Below are positions 21,552 through 33,496 of a stretch of 64,000 bases of DNA, piece by piece. A model generated the notes under the pieces. It did no database searches. It was not told the DNA's origin and saw only the letters and a program-made list of their open reading frames with translations. The stretch covers positions 113,836-177,835 of the forward strand of contig JYJJ01000025.1 in the NCBI GenBank assembly GCA_003263775.1, in the 5' to 3' direction. The DNA comes from Vibrio maritimus. Lineage in GTDB: Bacteria; Pseudomonadota; Gammaproteobacteria; Enterobacterales; Vibrionaceae. Both the position numbers and the translations under genes were made by a program. Positions within the stretch are counted from its first letter, which is position 1, and every line of letters starts with the position of its first letter.

Positions 21552-22220
21552 CTACCTAGTAATATAGGTGGTCATTTGTGAGCGATCTGCCAGTGTAAAT
21601 TGTGCTTTTTCATGGATTTTTCCAACACGGATCCAAAGTTCAACCACCGCTCTACGTTCCATTTTTTCACTGGTTGATTGACGAATTTTCACATATCGAA
21701 TTACTGGCGCTTCTATCCAGCGATCGTTTTCTTTGCGGGACTTTTCATCAAGAAGTTTAAATTTCACCCACTGCTTACCATCTCTTTCGAATGCTTGAAT
21801 ATCCGATGCGCTGAGTGAAGAAGTCACCGCGCCGGTATCCACACGCGCATCAAAACTGCGGTCGAGGATATCAAGGTGGACTTGTTCAACGGAGCCTAAA
21901 ACAACAGGAGTAGTAGAAGAGGAGGCTTTAGGAGCGATAATTGGCAGTGGCTTGTTTTGCTTTTCTGATTGCTCTTCGCCAAGTTGTGCTTGCTTCAAAG
22001 CTTCGACTTCTTTAGTGAGTGCGATGACTTCGGTTTCTAAGCTGTCAATGTAGTCAGCGTTGTTGCTTAACTGCAGCGTAAGGTTAGTCAGTTTGTTGTC
22101 GAGGCGCGCTTCAGATTCATGGATTGCGCTGATGGTGTTTTGATGAAGTTCTTGGTGATTGACGGTAGAACAACCTGAAAGTAGGCCGATGGCGACAAGA
22201 GGTGCCAAACGTTTATACAT
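21552..22220 (-). CDS. Retropepsin-like lipoprotein annotated as ATP-dependent zinc protease (RimB family)
   Basis: 222 residues. The lipoprotein signal (VAIGLLSGCSTV, Cys at 16) is followed by a coiled-coil stretch (about residues 30-80, heptads such as IDSLETEVIALTKEVEALK). The C-terminal domain has a retropepsin-like catalytic loop (DARVDTGAVTSSLSA) and ends YITR. The family is usually named ATP-dependent zinc protease, but the visible motif is that of an aspartic protease fold. It lies about 116 bases upstream of the UUP1 gene on the same strand and is the probable first gene of the trio. Confidence 0.78.
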   Translation of the reverse strand: MYKRLAPLVAIGLLSGCSTVNHQELHQNTISAIHESEARLDNKLTNLTLQLSNNADYIDSLETEVIALTKEVEALKQAQLGEEQSEKQNKPLPIIAPKASSSTTPVVLGSVEQVHLDILDRSFDARVDTGAVTSSLSASDIQAFERDGKQWVKFKLLDEKSRKENDRWIEAPVIRYVKIRQSTSEKMERRAVVELWIRVGKIHEKAQFTLADRSQMTTYITR

Positions 22221-22277
22221 CTTAAACCCTAAAAAACAATAAAATGGAACTGGAAGGCTAGGGATTTTATCGCAACC

Positions 22278-22304
22278 AATAGGGAGTGCGATACTCCCTA
22301 TTGT
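22278..22304. terminator. Perfect hairpin downstream of cmoB
   Basis: An 11-bp perfect inverted repeat (CAATAGGGAGT/ACTCCCTATTG) with a 5-base loop separates cmoB from the protease gene. There is no T-run, so it may be a weak terminator or mRNA-end structure. Confidence 0.5.
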
Positions 22305-22377
22305 CAGAGCTGCGTCAGACTTATAAAAGCTCGGTCAAAGTTGCTGTATTTGGCAACAATTTCTCATCGATGTGAGA

Positions 22378-23354
22378 CTATTTTTTTGGGTTTTCAGCCA
22401 CTAACACAGCGCGTCTAGGTGCTGGATAGCCTTCGACAGTTTTGCTCGGGTCGTTAGGATCTAAGTATTCAGGCAGTGAATTATGTGTCATCCAACCTGT
22501 GGTGCGCTGTTCATCGGTTGAAGTTACGTTTTCATCTACAATACGTACATTCACAAAGCCAACTTTTTCTAACCAGACTTTCAGCGCGAGCGCCGATGGG
22601 AAGAAGTACACATTGCGCATTTGTGCATAGCGATCAACAGGCACAAGCACAGCATTTTCATCGCCCTCGATGACCAAGGTCTCTAGCACTAGCTCGCCGC
22701 CAGCGACCAACTGGTTCTTCAATTGGATCAGATGATCAAGCGGAGAACGGCGGTGGTACAACACACCCATGCTAAATACCGTATCAAAGGCTTGAAGTTC
22801 AGGAAGTTGCTCGATACCTAATGGTAAAAGGTGTGCGCGCTGATCGCCGCCCATCATTTTACGAATCGCTTCAAACTGCACTAGGAATAGGTGTGAAGGA
22901 TCGATACCAACACACAGACGCGCGCCTTCACCTAGCATGCGCACATGTGATAGCCATTGCCACAGCCCACATCCAATACTGAACGGTTTTTAAGTGGAGA
23001 AATGTGCGGTAATACGCGATCCCATTTCCAGTCAGAGCGCCATTCGGTGTCGATATGAATATCGTGAACGCGATAAGGGCCTTTGCGCCATGGATGGAAG
23101 GTGCGCAGCAGGTTCTCTAGCTTCTTCATTTCACCCATCGCGAGCGGTTCATTGTTCGCGAGTGAGACTTCCGATTTCAGTTCAACATTATCAGGCTGAC
23201 CGGTTGGAATTTTCGCGAGTGCGCGCAACCAGCGGTCAAAATCACCATGCTCGGCATTCTGCCAGTCGGTGAGTTGCTGTGGCAGGATGTTAAGCCAAGG
23301 CTGAAGTTTGGTATCTTGAGCGATGAGCTGATAAAAGTTAGCAAAGTTAAACAT
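22378..23354 (-). CDS. cmoB: tRNA U34 carboxymethyltransferase CmoB (frameshifted)
   Basis: CmoB transfers a carboxymethyl group from carboxy-SAM to 5-hydroxyuridine 34 of tRNAs, completing cmo5U. The N-terminus ([20 protein letters not shown]) and the SAM-binding loop ([12 protein letters not shown]) are in one frame. The rest ([20 protein letters not shown] to the end) is in another. Restoring one G at about 22942 turns HMCAC-stop into HMWRMLGEG and gives about 325 residues, the normal length. I use the ATG at 23354 because it matches the conserved N-terminus; the frame is open nine codons further. It lies downstream of cmoA, which makes its cofactor. Confidence 0.92.
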
Positions 23355-23425
23355 GAAACTCTCAACAATAATGGGTGACAATAGCTAGGGTAAAAATAGA
23401 GTGCAGGTTATTTATAGGCTGCAGA

Positions 23426-24228
<803 letters not shown>

Positions 24229-24271
24229 TCATTATTGCTTTCAAAGCCAGTGCCACAAGGTAGTTGAGCGG

Positions 24272-25148
24272 CTAAAACATCGAGATTTGATGGTCATCGC
24301 GAAGACAAGGAAAGGTCGGTTTGTCGCTTAAAGTTATGTTGCCGGCTAGCGATGCTTTGAGCGCTTTATATAGCTTGATTGCTAGCTCCGGCGCTTCCAC
24401 ATTGTCAGGCGTGTGGATCATTAAATAGGGCTGCTTACCTTGTTCAATCCACTGCGCTAGCTTCTTCTCCCAAGGTTTAAAAAATGCCAAGTTGCTTCCA
24501 TATCCGGGTGGCCAATAAAGCGGATCATTGGATGATCGCGGTGGCAATGGCATGCACAGGTACTTTGGGCTTTTTGTCATGAGCATCAATGACCGCGGCG
24601 GTTGTAGGAGCCGCGGCAAAAACGGGGCGAGAATCCATGATAATCCGGTCGATGTGATGTTCCATGAGCCATTGATTGAAGACTCGCTCTTCCTCAGACT
24701 TGTTGAAAAAGCCCAAATGTCTCACTTCAACACCAAGTTTCATCTCAGACGGAAACTTGGCGCAGAACGCTTGCAGAGCGGGGAGATCGGCTGGTGAAAA
24801 CTTGCTAGGCAGTTGAATGGTCCACATACCCACCTTTTGGTGCAAAGGTGACATTACCTGTAGGAAGGCTATAAGCTCGTCTTGGCATTGGTTGAGCATT
24901 CGCTCGTGGGTAATCGCTTTCGGAAGCTTAAAGGTAAATCGAAAGTCATCAGAGGTAGAATCATTCCAACTGGCGACCGTCTTCGCGCTCGGCGTGGCGT
25001 AAAAGGTTGTGTTGCCCTCGACCGTATCAAATACAGAGGCGTATCGGTTCAAGCGCTCTCCAGGTTTGGTGCCTTTACCGTAGAAAGAGTGCTGCCAGTC
25101 ATTGTGAGACCACATGGTCAATCCAAGTCGCAATGTTGGTTCACTCAT
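24272..25148 (-). CDS. DUF72 (YecE-type) protein (two frameshifts)
   Basis: The product is a TIM-barrel-like DUF72 protein of about 292 residues. The start (LRLGLTMWSHNDW) and middle (FRFTFKLPKAITHERML, FPSEMKLGVEVRH) are typical of the family. The frame is lost at about 24537 (one base missing before DHPMIRFIGHP) and again in the A6 run at 24479-24484 (before KPWEKKLAQWIEQGKQPYL). Function is unknown in the family. It sits beside cmoA in this window, as DUF72 genes often sit near cmoAB in gamma-proteobacteria. The breaks look like sequencing errors. Confidence 0.85.
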
Positions 25149-25416
25149 TTCTCATCCTTTCAATTCAAGTCAACAAAAGCCGATAAGGAATAGGATTTGT
25201 TGATATTTTGTCCGTTTCAAGTGTTCTTGCTTAGCAACAGGCAATTAAACACAACAATTCTATCAAATTAGGTCGATTTTAGACGATTTTCCGAGTATAA
25301 ATGAACCTTTGATTTTGTGGGTGGATTTAGTATTGGCGACTTTTCATGCCATCACCCACAATATAGATTTCATATAAACGTTTTCATATAAACAATCGGA
25401 AATTGGGAAATTCATT

Positions 25417-27195
25417 ATGCGTAGCCATTACTGTGGTCACCTGAACAAGTCCCTTGCAGGACAAACTGTAGAACTGTGCGGCTGGGTAAACCGTCGTCGT
25501 GATTTAGGCGGTCTTATCTTTATTGATATGCGAGATCGTGAAGGTATCGTTCAGGTTGTTGTTGATCCAGATATGGCTGATGCTTATGAAGTAGCGAACC
25601 AACTTCGTAACGAATTCTGCATCAAGCTAACTGGTGAAGTTCGTGTGCGTCCAGAGAGCCAAGTAAACAAAGACATGGCGACAGGTGAAGTAGAGATCCT
25701 TGCAAAAGGGCTTGAAATCATCAACCGTAGCGACGTGCTACCTCTAGACTTCAACCAAACGAATACTGAAGAGCAGCGTCTTAAGTACCGTTACATCGAC
25801 CTACGTCGTCCAGAGATGAGCGACCGTATTAAACTGCGTGCTAAAGCATCGAGCTTTGTTCGTCGTTTCCTTGATGACAACGGCTTCCTAGACATCGAAA
25901 CGCCAGTACTAACGAAAGCGACACCAGAAGGTGCTCGTGACTACCTAGTACCAAGCCGCGTGCACAAAGGTTCGTTCTACGCGCTTCCTCAGTCTCCACA
26001 GCTATTCAAACAGCTGCTGATGATGTCTGGCTTCGACCGTTACTACCAAATCGTTAAGTGTTTCCGTGATGAAGACTTGCGTGCTGACCGTCAACCAGAA
26101 TTCACTCAGATTGATATCGAAACTTCATTCATGTCGGCTGACCAAGTACGTGAAGTGACGGAAAAAATGGTTCGCGACATGTGGCAAGAGCTACTGAACG
26201 TAGACTTAGGTCAGTTCCCTGTCATGCCATTCTCTGAAGCGATTCGTCGTTTCGGTAGCGACAAGCCAGATCTACGTAACCCACTAGAGCTTGTGGACGT
26301 TGCTGATCTAGTGAAAGACGTTGAGTTCAAAGTGTTCTCAGGTCCAGCAAACGACGAGAAAGGTCGCGTAGCGGTTATCCGTGTACCAGGCGGTGCTAAA
26401 CTGACTCGTAAGCAAATCGACAGCTATGCTGAGTACGTAGGTATCTACGGCGCGAAAGGTCTAGCATGGATGAAGGTTAACGACCGTGCTGCTGGCATGG
26501 AAGGTATCCAATCTCCAGTCGCTAAGTTCCTTAACGAAGAAGTGATCAACGGTATTCTTGAGCGTACTGACGCAGAATCTGGCGATATCATCCTATTCGG
26601 CGCAGACAAAGCTAACACAGTTGCAGAAGCAATGGGTGCGCTACGCCTTAAGCTGGGTAAAGATCTTGAGCTTACTGACGAGTCTATGTGGGCTCCACTA
26701 TGGGTTGTTGACTTCCCAATGTTCGAAGAAGACGACGAGGGTAACCTGCACGCAATGCACCACCCATTCACGTCTCCTCTTGGCATGACAGCGGAAGAGC
26801 TAAAGGCAAACCCAGCGGCAGCAAACTCAAACGCATACGACATGGTTCTTAACGGCTATGAAGTAGGTGGTGGTTCTGTTCGTATCCACAACGCAGAAAT
26901 GCAAGCAGCGGTATTTGAGATCCTAGGTATCGATGCAGAAGAACAACGCGAGAAGTTCGGCTTCCTACTAGACGCACTGAAGTTCGGTACGCCACCACAC
27001 GCAGGTCTAGCATTCGGTCTTGACCGTCTAGTGATGCTGCTTTGTGGTACAGAGAACATCCGTGACGTTATCGCATTCCCGAAAACAACCGCAGCAGCGT
27101 GTCTACTAACAGACGCACCAAGCGCAGCAAACCCTGCAGCACTTGAAGAGCTAGCGATTGCAGTAACGGCAGCGAAAGAGAAGAAAGACGCTTAA
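25417..27195 (+). CDS. aspS: Aspartyl-tRNA synthetase
   Basis: The class II synthetase charges tRNA-Asp with aspartate. The 592-residue length is typical of bacterial AspRS with its extra GAD domain. It has an N-terminal OB-fold anticodon domain ([20 protein letters not shown]), class II motif 2 ([14 protein letters not shown]), the GAD insert in the middle and motif 3 ([11 protein letters not shown]). It is intact, in contrast to many neighbours. ATG follows a poor Shine-Dalgarno. About 270 bases upstream separate it from the divergent DUF72 gene. Confidence 0.98.
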   Translation: MRSHYCGHLNKSLAGQTVELCGWVNRRRDLGGLIFIDMRDREGIVQVVVDPDMADAYEVANQLRNEFCIKLTGEVRVRPESQVNKDMATGEVEILAKGLEIINRSDVLPLDFNQTNTEEQRLKYRYIDLRRPEMSDRIKLRAKASSFVRRFLDDNGFLDIETPVLTKATPEGARDYLVPSRVHKGSFYALPQSPQLFKQLLMMSGFDRYYQIVKCFRDEDLRADRQPEFTQIDIETSFMSADQVREVTEKMVRDMWQELLNVDLGQFPVMPFSEAIRRFGSDKPDLRNPLELVDVADLVKDVEFKVFSGPANDEKGRVAVIRVPGGAKLTRKQIDSYAEYVGIYGAKGLAWMKVNDRAAGMEGIQSPVAKFLNEEVINGILERTDAESGDIILFGADKANTVAEAMGALRLKLGKDLELTDESMWAPLWVVDFPMFEEDDEGNLHAMHHPFTSPLGMTAEELKANPAAANSNAYDMVLNGYEVGGGSVRIHNAEMQAAVFEILGIDAEEQREKFGFLLDALKFGTPPHAGLAFGLDRLVMLLCGTENIRDVIAFPKTTAAACLLTDAPSAANPAALEELAIAVTAAKEKKDA

Positions 27196-27234
27196 TCTCT
27201 CTTAGTGTGTTGCGCGATGCGCAGCGAGCTCTTA

Positions 27235-27351
27235 GCTCCTCCCCTTAATAAGGGGAGGCTGGGAGGGGGGCTCTTTTCTTGCTTAAACTATTGAAGTAAA
27301 AAGCAAAGTCAAAAGCACCCCCTCTAGCTCCCCCTTATTAAGGGGGAGAAC
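27235..27351. repeat. Inverted pair of REP-like palindromic elements
   Basis: Two related GC-rich units of about 37-39 bases (27235-27273 and 27315-27351) face each other. Each contains a palindrome CCCCTTA-TTAAGGGG-like core and a CCCCCTC flank. Such units between genes resemble Vibrio REP/BIME elements. Together they can fold into one long hairpin just after aspS. Confidence 0.65.
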
Positions 27352-27387
27352 ACCAGGCTCGTTACTACGTAACATCGCAACACAAAA

Positions 27388-27417
27388 CAAAAACTCCCGC
27401 ATTCGCGGGAGTTTTTG
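27388..27417. terminator. Intrinsic terminator between aspS and ruvC
   Basis: A 13-bp stem (AAAAACTCCCGC/GCGGGAGTTTTT core) with an ATTC loop and T5 follows the REP pair and precedes ruvC by about 100 bases. Confidence 0.88.
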
Positions 27418-27515
27418 TTTCTAAATTCGGTATAGTTAATACCACAACACAAAAAAAACAACGCCACAAACCCCCAAAGGACTAACATGGCAGGCAACAC
27501 CAAACGGACGCATAC

Positions 27516-28037
27516 ATGTCAATAATCTTAGGAATCGACCCAGGCTCAAGAATCACAGGCTACGGCGTGATTCGTCAGCAGGGCCGACATCTACAGTATC
27601 TGGGTAGCGGCTGTATTCGCACCTCAGAGAAAGAACTCCCCGGTCGATTAAAACAGATCTACGCAGGCGTAAGCGAAATCATCACCCAGTTCCAACCGGA
27701 TGTGTTCGCCATCGAGCAGGTCTTCATGGCCAAAAATGCCGACTCAGCACTCAAGCTAGGTCAAGCAAGGGGCAGTGCAATAGTGGCTGCGGTAAACCAC
27801 GACTTACCGGTTTACGAGTACGCGGCAAGACTTATCAAACAAGCAGTAGTAGGAACTGGTGGCGCTGATAAAGCTCAGGTTCAACACATGGTCATGGCGA
27901 TGTTGAAGCTGCCCTCAAAGCCGCAGGCGGATGCTGCCGACGCATTGGGTGTGGCTATTTGTCATGCCAACACCAATAAAACGCTTGTCGCGCTCGCGGG
28001 TAAAGCGAGTGGTGCGCGCAAAGGTCGCTATCGTTAG
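27516..28037 (+). CDS. ruvC: Holliday junction resolvase RuvC
   Basis: RuvC cuts Holliday junctions made during recombination, guided by RuvAB. The 173-residue protein has the four acidic catalytic positions in their motifs: GIDPGS (Asp 7), FAIEQVF (Glu), and [12 protein letters not shown] (two Asp). Usual length. It is followed by a chemotaxis receptor gene before ruvA, so the three ruv genes are not directly contiguous. Confidence 0.97.
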   Translation: MSIILGIDPGSRITGYGVIRQQGRHLQYLGSGCIRTSEKELPGRLKQIYAGVSEIITQFQPDVFAIEQVFMAKNADSALKLGQARGSAIVAAVNHDLPVYEYAARLIKQAVVGTGGADKAQVQHMVMAMLKLPSKPQADAADALGVAICHANTNKTLVALAGKASGARKGRYR

Positions 28038-28179
28038 CGAGTCGAAATCGATAGTTTTAACGATAACTAGCCCACAGTTTTAGAGCTTTTTGACTAGCTC
28101 ATCTTGTTAATCATTTGTTAACTTCCTAATATTGGTCCGATGAGTGCGTCAAAGGACCAATAATAAGGAAAACAAAGGC

Positions 28180-29607
28180 ATGTGGCATAATTTAATCAAT
28201 AACGCTCAAAGTCTCTCCCGTAACACCCTACGCAAAGCTGAAATCACCGCTGTATTTTCCGTTATCGCCTTGGTTGTTGGGGTATACAGCGCCGTTAAGT
28301 GGCAATCCAATGGGCATGCACTTCTATTTCTAACATCAATATTGCTCATTGCCATTGAGGTTGTGGGCTTAATCGTTCTTCGTTTTACTAAACAAATCAC
28401 GCTAGCGCTAAATATCGGCTTCCTTGGAATGGTCGTTCATGCGGTGAACATCATCTATCAAAGTGGCGGTATCGTCGATTCAACTCAGTCATTTTGGGCA
28501 CCTTTGCTCATTGTGGCTTTCTACCTTTCTGCTTCTAGAGCGATGGCATTGACTTGGAGTGTCGGTATCCTGCTGGTCGCGGGCTTCATGACCTACCTTC
28601 ATACTAGTGGTTTTTCATTTCCAACCATCTCACTATCGGCATCTAAGCAAAATGTAGAAATTTGGTCTGGTATGCTGCTGCCACTTTGCGTGATTTGTTT
28701 CGCGCAGAGCTTTACTGCGAAGCAAAAAGAGAGTGCGATCCATCGTGCAGAAAAAGCGATGAAAGAGAGCGCGCTGCAAGCCGAAAAAGCGTCACAAGGT
28801 GAAAAGCGCATGGATGGCATGTTGGTAACCGTAAACGCCAGTGTGAAAGAATTGGATGAAGTGATCCATCAGGTGAATACGCAATCGTCGCAGCTTAATT
28901 CAAACGTGCAGTCACTTGGCATGAACAGTGCTTCCCAGGCAAGCGCCGCAGAAGAAATGAGCCAACAATTAGAACAGCTATCGTCGTTTACTCAAGAGTC
29001 TGTGAATTTCATGGAACAAGTTATTGGCCAGACCGACGCTATCAAACAGCAAGCAGAAAGCAGTTCGGAAATGCTCAATGCCTCTACGGAAGCGATCGCT
29101 AATATCGATAACAGTAACCAAAAAGTCGTGTCTGTTATTGAGTTAATCACGTCAGTAGCTGAACAAACCAACTTACTGGCACTCAATGCAGCCATCGAAG
29201 CGGCACGAGCCGGTGACCACGGCCGCGGTTTTGCGGTCGTAGCCGAGCAGGTGAGAGAGCTTTCTTCGAAAACCAGTAACTCGGTCGAAGAGATCCGCAC
29301 GCTTATCAGTAATAGCCAGCAGCAAATTGATTCAGGCCAGCAAACCATCCAGACCACGGTGAAAGAGCTCAGCCAGATGATTGAGCAAGTCCAAGTTATT
29401 TCAACTGAAATCACCGATCTTAGTCACTTAGTGACCCAGCAAAATCAGGCAATAGGGGAGCTAGACCAGGCGAGTAGCGATGTGGCACGCTCAGTAACAG
29501 GTAGCAAAGCGATTGCTGAGGATATTCAAACAATCAGTGACGAGCTCAATCAACAGATTGCAGAAGGCACCGAGCTCTCCGAGCGATTGCGTTCGGCTAT
29601 GAGCTAA
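28180..29607 (+). CDS. Chemotaxis receptor with six-helix membrane sensor and no periplasmic domain
   Basis: 475 residues. About six hydrophobic helices (residues 20-182) with only short loops replace the usual periplasmic sensor. There is no HAMP domain. A coiled coil leads to the signalling tip ([24 protein letters not shown] is split by the variant Asp-His at AGDHG). The receptor probably senses something within or near the membrane; the ligand is unknown. ATG at 28180 is preceded by AAGGAAAACAAAGG; the frame is open 12 codons further without a membrane signal. It is placed between ruvC and ruvA with about 140 and 80 bases of spacing, an odd neighbour for recombination genes. Confidence 0.87.
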   Translation: MWHNLINNAQSLSRNTLRKAEITAVFSVIALVVGVYSAVKWQSNGHALLFLTSILLIAIEVVGLIVLRFTKQITLALNIGFLGMVVHAVNIIYQSGGIVDSTQSFWAPLLIVAFYLSASRAMALTWSVGILLVAGFMTYLHTSGFSFPTISLSASKQNVEIWSGMLLPLCVICFAQSFTAKQKESAIHRAEKAMKESALQAEKASQGEKRMDGMLVTVNASVKELDEVIHQVNTQSSQLNSNVQSLGMNSASQASAAEEMSQQLEQLSSFTQESVNFMEQVIGQTDAIKQQAESSSEMLNASTEAIANIDNSNQKVVSVIELITSVAEQTNLLALNAAIEAARAGDHGRGFAVVAEQVRELSSKTSNSVEEIRTLISNSQQQIDSGQQTIQTTVKELSQMIEQVQVISTEITDLSHLVTQQNQAIGELDQASSDVARSVTGSKAIAEDIQTISDELNQQIAEGTELSERLRSAMS

Positions 29608-29687
29608 AATGTGAAGAGAATAACTGGATACCCATCCAGTTATTCTATATCCTAAGCCCTATTGCAACAAACAATGAGACATAGACT

Positions 29688-30304
29688 GTGATAGGACGAC
29701 TGCGTGGCACGCTAATCGAAAAACAACCCCTGAACTACTGATTGAAGTTGGTGGTGTAGGGTACGAAGTTCAAATGCCAATGAGCTGTTTCTACGAGCTG
29801 CCAGAAATTGGTCAAGAAGCCATTATCTACACCCATTTTGTCGTTCGTGAAGACGCACAGCTTCTTTACGGATTCAATACCGTGCGTGAGCGCGCTCTGT
29901 TCCGCGAAGTCATCAAAGCTAACGGTGTCGGCCCTAAACTGGGCCTTGGTATCCTATCTGGTATGTCTGCCAGCCAATTTGTCTCGTGCGTTGAGCGCGA
30001 AGATATCTCCACACTTGTTAAACTGCCTGGCGTCGGTAAGAAAACCGCTGAACGTCTCGTCGTTGAAATGAAAGACCGCCTTAAAGGTTGGGGTGCAGGT
30101 GACCTGTTCACACCAGCGACTGACGCTGCGCCAATGGACAGCGTTGGTGCGATGTCTAGCGAAAGTGCTGAAGAAGAAGCAGTGAGCGCACTGCTTGCTC
30201 TAGGTTATAAACCAACGCAAGCATCGAAAGTGGTTTCTCAAGTAGCGAAGCCAGACATGACCAGTGAAGCGCTGATCCGCGAAGCACTGCGTGCTATGGT
30301 TTAA
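29688..30304 (+). CDS. ruvA: Holliday junction DNA helicase subunit RuvA (frameshifted)
   Basis: RuvA binds the four-way junction and loads RuvB. A GTG start at 29688 gives [14 protein letters not shown], the conserved N-terminus. The frame then stops because the C run at 29727-29730 is one base short; restoring it yields [17 protein letters not shown] and runs to 30304. About 205 residues result. The helix-hairpin-helix motifs are visible ([13 protein letters not shown] and [16 protein letters not shown]), and the C-terminal RuvB-binding domain ([15 protein letters not shown]) is intact. The ruvA-ruvB gap is 32 bases. Confidence 0.93.
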
Positions 30305-30336
30305 TGACCAGGCGCTATTTTTAGAGAGACAGTTAG

Positions 30337-31343
30337 ATGATTGAAGCCGATCGCTTAATCGCCCCAGAAAACCCAGTTTTCCGTGATGAAGACGTCATCG
30401 ATAGAGCTATTCGTCCTAAGAAGCTGGCTGACTATGAAGGTCAGGAGCATGTTAGCGACCAGATGGAAATTTTCATCAAAGCCGCACAACTGCGTAACGA
30501 AGCGCTCGACCACCTATTGATATTTGGGCCTCCTGGTCTGGGTAAAACCACATTGGCGAATATCGTTGCCAACGAGATGGAAGTCAACATTCGTACCACT
30601 TCTGGCCCAGTGCTTGAAAAAGCCGGTGACCTTGCTGCGCTGTTGACCAATCTTGAAGAAAACGATGTCTTGTTTATCGACGAGATCCACCGCCTAAGCC
30701 CGATGGTGGAAGAAGTGCTGTATCCAGCGATGGAAGATTACCAGTTAGACATCATGATTGGTGAAGGACCAGCGGCGCGCTCAATTAAAATCGATCTGCC
30801 GCCGTTTACGCTTATCGGCGCAACGACGCGCGCTGGCTCACTAACATCGCCACTTCGCGATCGATTCGGTATCGTGCAGCGTCTGGAATACTACAAAATT
30901 GCCGACCTTCAAAATATCGTGCAGCGTAGTGCTCGTTGCTTGGGTCTGTCTATGGACCAGAAGGGGCACTAGAGATTGCCCGCCGAGCTCGCGGTACGCC
31001 TCGTATTGCAAACCGACTGCTACGCCGTGTGCGTGACTATGCAGAGGTGAAAGGTAACGGTCATATTTGCGCAGAAATCGCGGATAAAGCCTTGAATATG
31101 CTTGATGTCGATAACCAAGGTTTCGATTACATGGATAGGAAGCTTCTGCTTGCTATCATGGAGAAGTTCTCAGGCGGTCCTGTTGGGTTAGACAACCTTG
31201 CGGCAGCGATTGGTGAAGAGAAAGACACCATTGAAGATGTCATCGAACCTTATTTGATTCAGCAGGGCTATCTGCAACGCACCCCGCGCGGGCGTATTGC
31301 CTCAGATAGAGCCTACTTACACTTTGGGATCGATAAAGATTAA
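30337..31343 (+). CDS. ruvB: Holliday junction branch-migration ATPase RuvB (frameshifted)
   Basis: AAA+ motor of branch migration. It shows Walker A ([11 protein letters not shown]), Walker B ([10 protein letters not shown]), sensor 1 ([12 protein letters not shown]) and the arginine-rich C-terminal winged helix ([12 protein letters not shown]). The frame is lost at about 30960, where CAGGAAGGG has become CAGAAGGG; restoring one G joins SMDQ to [18 protein letters not shown] and gives about 335 residues. The gene is last in the ruvAB pair and is followed by a hairpin terminator. Confidence 0.95.
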
Positions 31344-31418
31344 AGTCTCGATGTAGGACTGTAATACGCAACTCATGTCCTACATCACAGAAATGAAATT
31401 TGTCAGACCAATTATTGA

Positions 31419-31467
31419 GCTGCATATTTGTAAAGTAATATTGCGAATATGCAGCTTTCTTTTATTT
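31419..31467 (+). terminator. Terminator candidate of ruvAB
   Basis: A 10-bp perfect stem (GCTGCATATT/AATATGCAGC) with a 17-base loop is followed by TTTCTTTTATTT. A second perfect hairpin (31350-31386) lies directly after the stop codon but lacks Ts. Confidence 0.65.
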
Positions 31468-31667
31468 ACATTTCCTATCATTAAAATCTATCAATTTCGT
31501 GATTTTCGTTCACACGGTTACGCACATTGTTTATAATCCCTTGCTACTAAAGGGGTATTAGCGGCTGCTAATTTTCTTTTTTTGCCCACCACTTCAAACT
31601 CTCTTTCCAAATAAAATTGATCTGCATCAGTGTGATTAAAGATCGTACAATTCACTTCCTCTATTTA

Positions 31668-31681
31668 TTGACTTATATCAA
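31668..31681. promoter_or_regulatory. FNR-like site upstream of cydA
   Basis: TTGACTTATATCAA matches the FNR consensus at 9 of 10 defined positions, about 215 bases upstream of cydA. The cyd operon is a known FNR/ArcA target in enteric bacteria. The remaining 550-base gap (31344-31894) holds AT-rich promoter-like sequence and no gene. Confidence 0.55.
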
Positions 31682-31894
31682 AGCATTTTCCTGAATAAAC
31701 CTTTTGAAACCGACTCCATTTCCCAGTAATATTAGCTCCAGCTATATTAGCGCAAGCTTAACAATTAACTAACCATTGAGGTACATTTTTGCAACAAGGA
31801 TGCTGATTTGCTCAACAAGTTTAATTTCCATTAAACAAGTATCCTCGGCGCATAATGTAGAAAGTGTCGTTCAGCCGACACAAAAGGAGTTATC

Positions 31895-33481
31895 ATGATA
31901 GACGTTGTTGATCTGTCGAGATTGCAATTCGCAATTACGGCAATGTATCACTTCTTGTTCGTTCCATTGACTCTAGGTATGGCATTCCTACTTGCCATCA
32001 TGGAGTCCCTCTACGTAATGACCAACAAGCAAATCTACAAGGACATGACCAAGTTCTGGGGTAAGCTATTTGGTATTAACTTCGCCCTAGGTGTGGCTAC
32101 CGGCCTAACCATGGAATTCCAGTTTGGTACGAACTGGTCCTACTATTCCCATTACGTGGGTGATATTTTCGGTGCGCCGTTGGCGATCGAAGCCCTCGTT
32201 GCCTTCTTCCTCGAATCCACCTTTGTCGGACTCTTCTTCTTCGGATGGGATAGGCTTTCAAAACGTCAACACTTAGCCGTTACCTGGTTGGTTGCGCTTG
32301 GTTCTAACTTCTCAGCACTTTGGATCCTTGTTGCGAACGGTTGGATGCAGCACCCTGTGGGCGCAGAGTTCAACTTTGAAACTATGCGTATGGAAATGGT
32401 GAGCTTCGCAGAAGTGGTACTCAACCCAGTCGCTCAGGTTAAGTTTGTACACACTGTAGCATCAGGCTATACCACAGGTGCGATGTTCGTACTGGGTATC
32501 AGTGCTTACTACCTACTGAAAGGCCGTGATGTGGCGTTTGCTCGTCGTTCATTCGCGATTGCCGCGTCATTCGGTATGGCTTCTATCCTTTCTGTTATCG
32601 TTCTTGGTGACGAATCCGGTTACGAGCTTGGTGACGTACAGAAAGTGAAACTCGCGGCTATCGAAGCAGAGTGGCACACAGAGCCAGCTCCAGCAGCGTT
32701 CACTGTGTTTGGTCTTCCAAACCAAGACAAAATGGAAACGGACTTCGCGCTTAAGATCCCATACGTAATGGGTATTATCGCAACTCGTTCTATCGATACT
32801 CCAGTTCAAGGTCTTCGTGACCTACGTGAAGAGCACGTGGATCGTATCCGTAACGGTATGTACGCGTACGAACTTCTAGAAAAACTGCGTGCAGGTGAGC
32901 GTACAGACGCAAACCTAGAAGCGTTCGACGGCGTGAAGCAAGACCTTGGTTACGGTCTACTGCTTAAGCGTTACACCGACAAGGTCGTTGATGCGACAGA
33001 AGATCAAATCCAAGCGGCTGCGGATGACTCTATCCCAACAGTTTGGCCACTATTCTGGTCGTTCCGTATCATGGTTGCGTGTGGCTTCATCATGCTATTC
33101 GTCTTCGGTGCGGCATTCATCCAGACATGTCGTCAGAAAATTGAACAGAAAAAATGGATCCTTAAAGCGGCACTATTCAGCATTCCACTACCATGGATTG
33201 CAGTAGAAGCCGGTTGGTTTGTTGCTGAATTTGGTCGTCAGCCATGGGCCGTAGGTGAAATCCTGCCTGTACACGTGGCAGCATCAGCACTGACAGCAAG
33301 TCAGATCTGGACATCACTATTCGCAATCATCGCTCTATACACGGTGTTCCTAATTGCCGAAGTTTACCTAATGGTGAAATTCGCTCGCAAAGGCCCAAGT
33401 AGCTTGAAGACAGGTCGCTACCACTTCGAACAAAACGTCGAAACGGTAGAGAACAAAGTTAGTCGTCAAGTAGAAGCGTAA
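31895..33481 (+). CDS. cydA: Cytochrome bd ubiquinol oxidase subunit I
   Basis: CydA carries hemes b558, b595 and d and oxidises ubiquinol. 528 residues, with an N-terminus containing the heme-ligand His ([15 protein letters not shown]), the conserved [16 protein letters not shown] segment, the Q-loop after residue 240 and the second heme region. Nine membrane helices are expected. It is the first gene of cydAB-X-ybgE. AAGGAG sits well before the ATG. It serves respiration at low oxygen, in keeping with the FNR-like site upstream. Confidence 0.98.
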   Translation: MIDVVDLSRLQFAITAMYHFLFVPLTLGMAFLLAIMESLYVMTNKQIYKDMTKFWGKLFGINFALGVATGLTMEFQFGTNWSYYSHYVGDIFGAPLAIEALVAFFLESTFVGLFFFGWDRLSKRQHLAVTWLVALGSNFSALWILVANGWMQHPVGAEFNFETMRMEMVSFAEVVLNPVAQVKFVHTVASGYTTGAMFVLGISAYYLLKGRDVAFARRSFAIAASFGMASILSVIVLGDESGYELGDVQKVKLAAIEAEWHTEPAPAAFTVFGLPNQDKMETDFALKIPYVMGIIATRSIDTPVQGLRDLREEHVDRIRNGMYAYELLEKLRAGERTDANLEAFDGVKQDLGYGLLLKRYTDKVVDATEDQIQAAADDSIPTVWPLFWSFRIMVACGFIMLFVFGAAFIQTCRQKIEQKKWILKAALFSIPLPWIAVEAGWFVAEFGRQPWAVGEILPVHVAASALTASQIWTSLFAIIALYTVFLIAEVYLMVKFARKGPSSLKTGRYHFEQNVETVENKVSRQVEA

Positions 33482-33496
33482 GCAAGGAGAAAAAGA

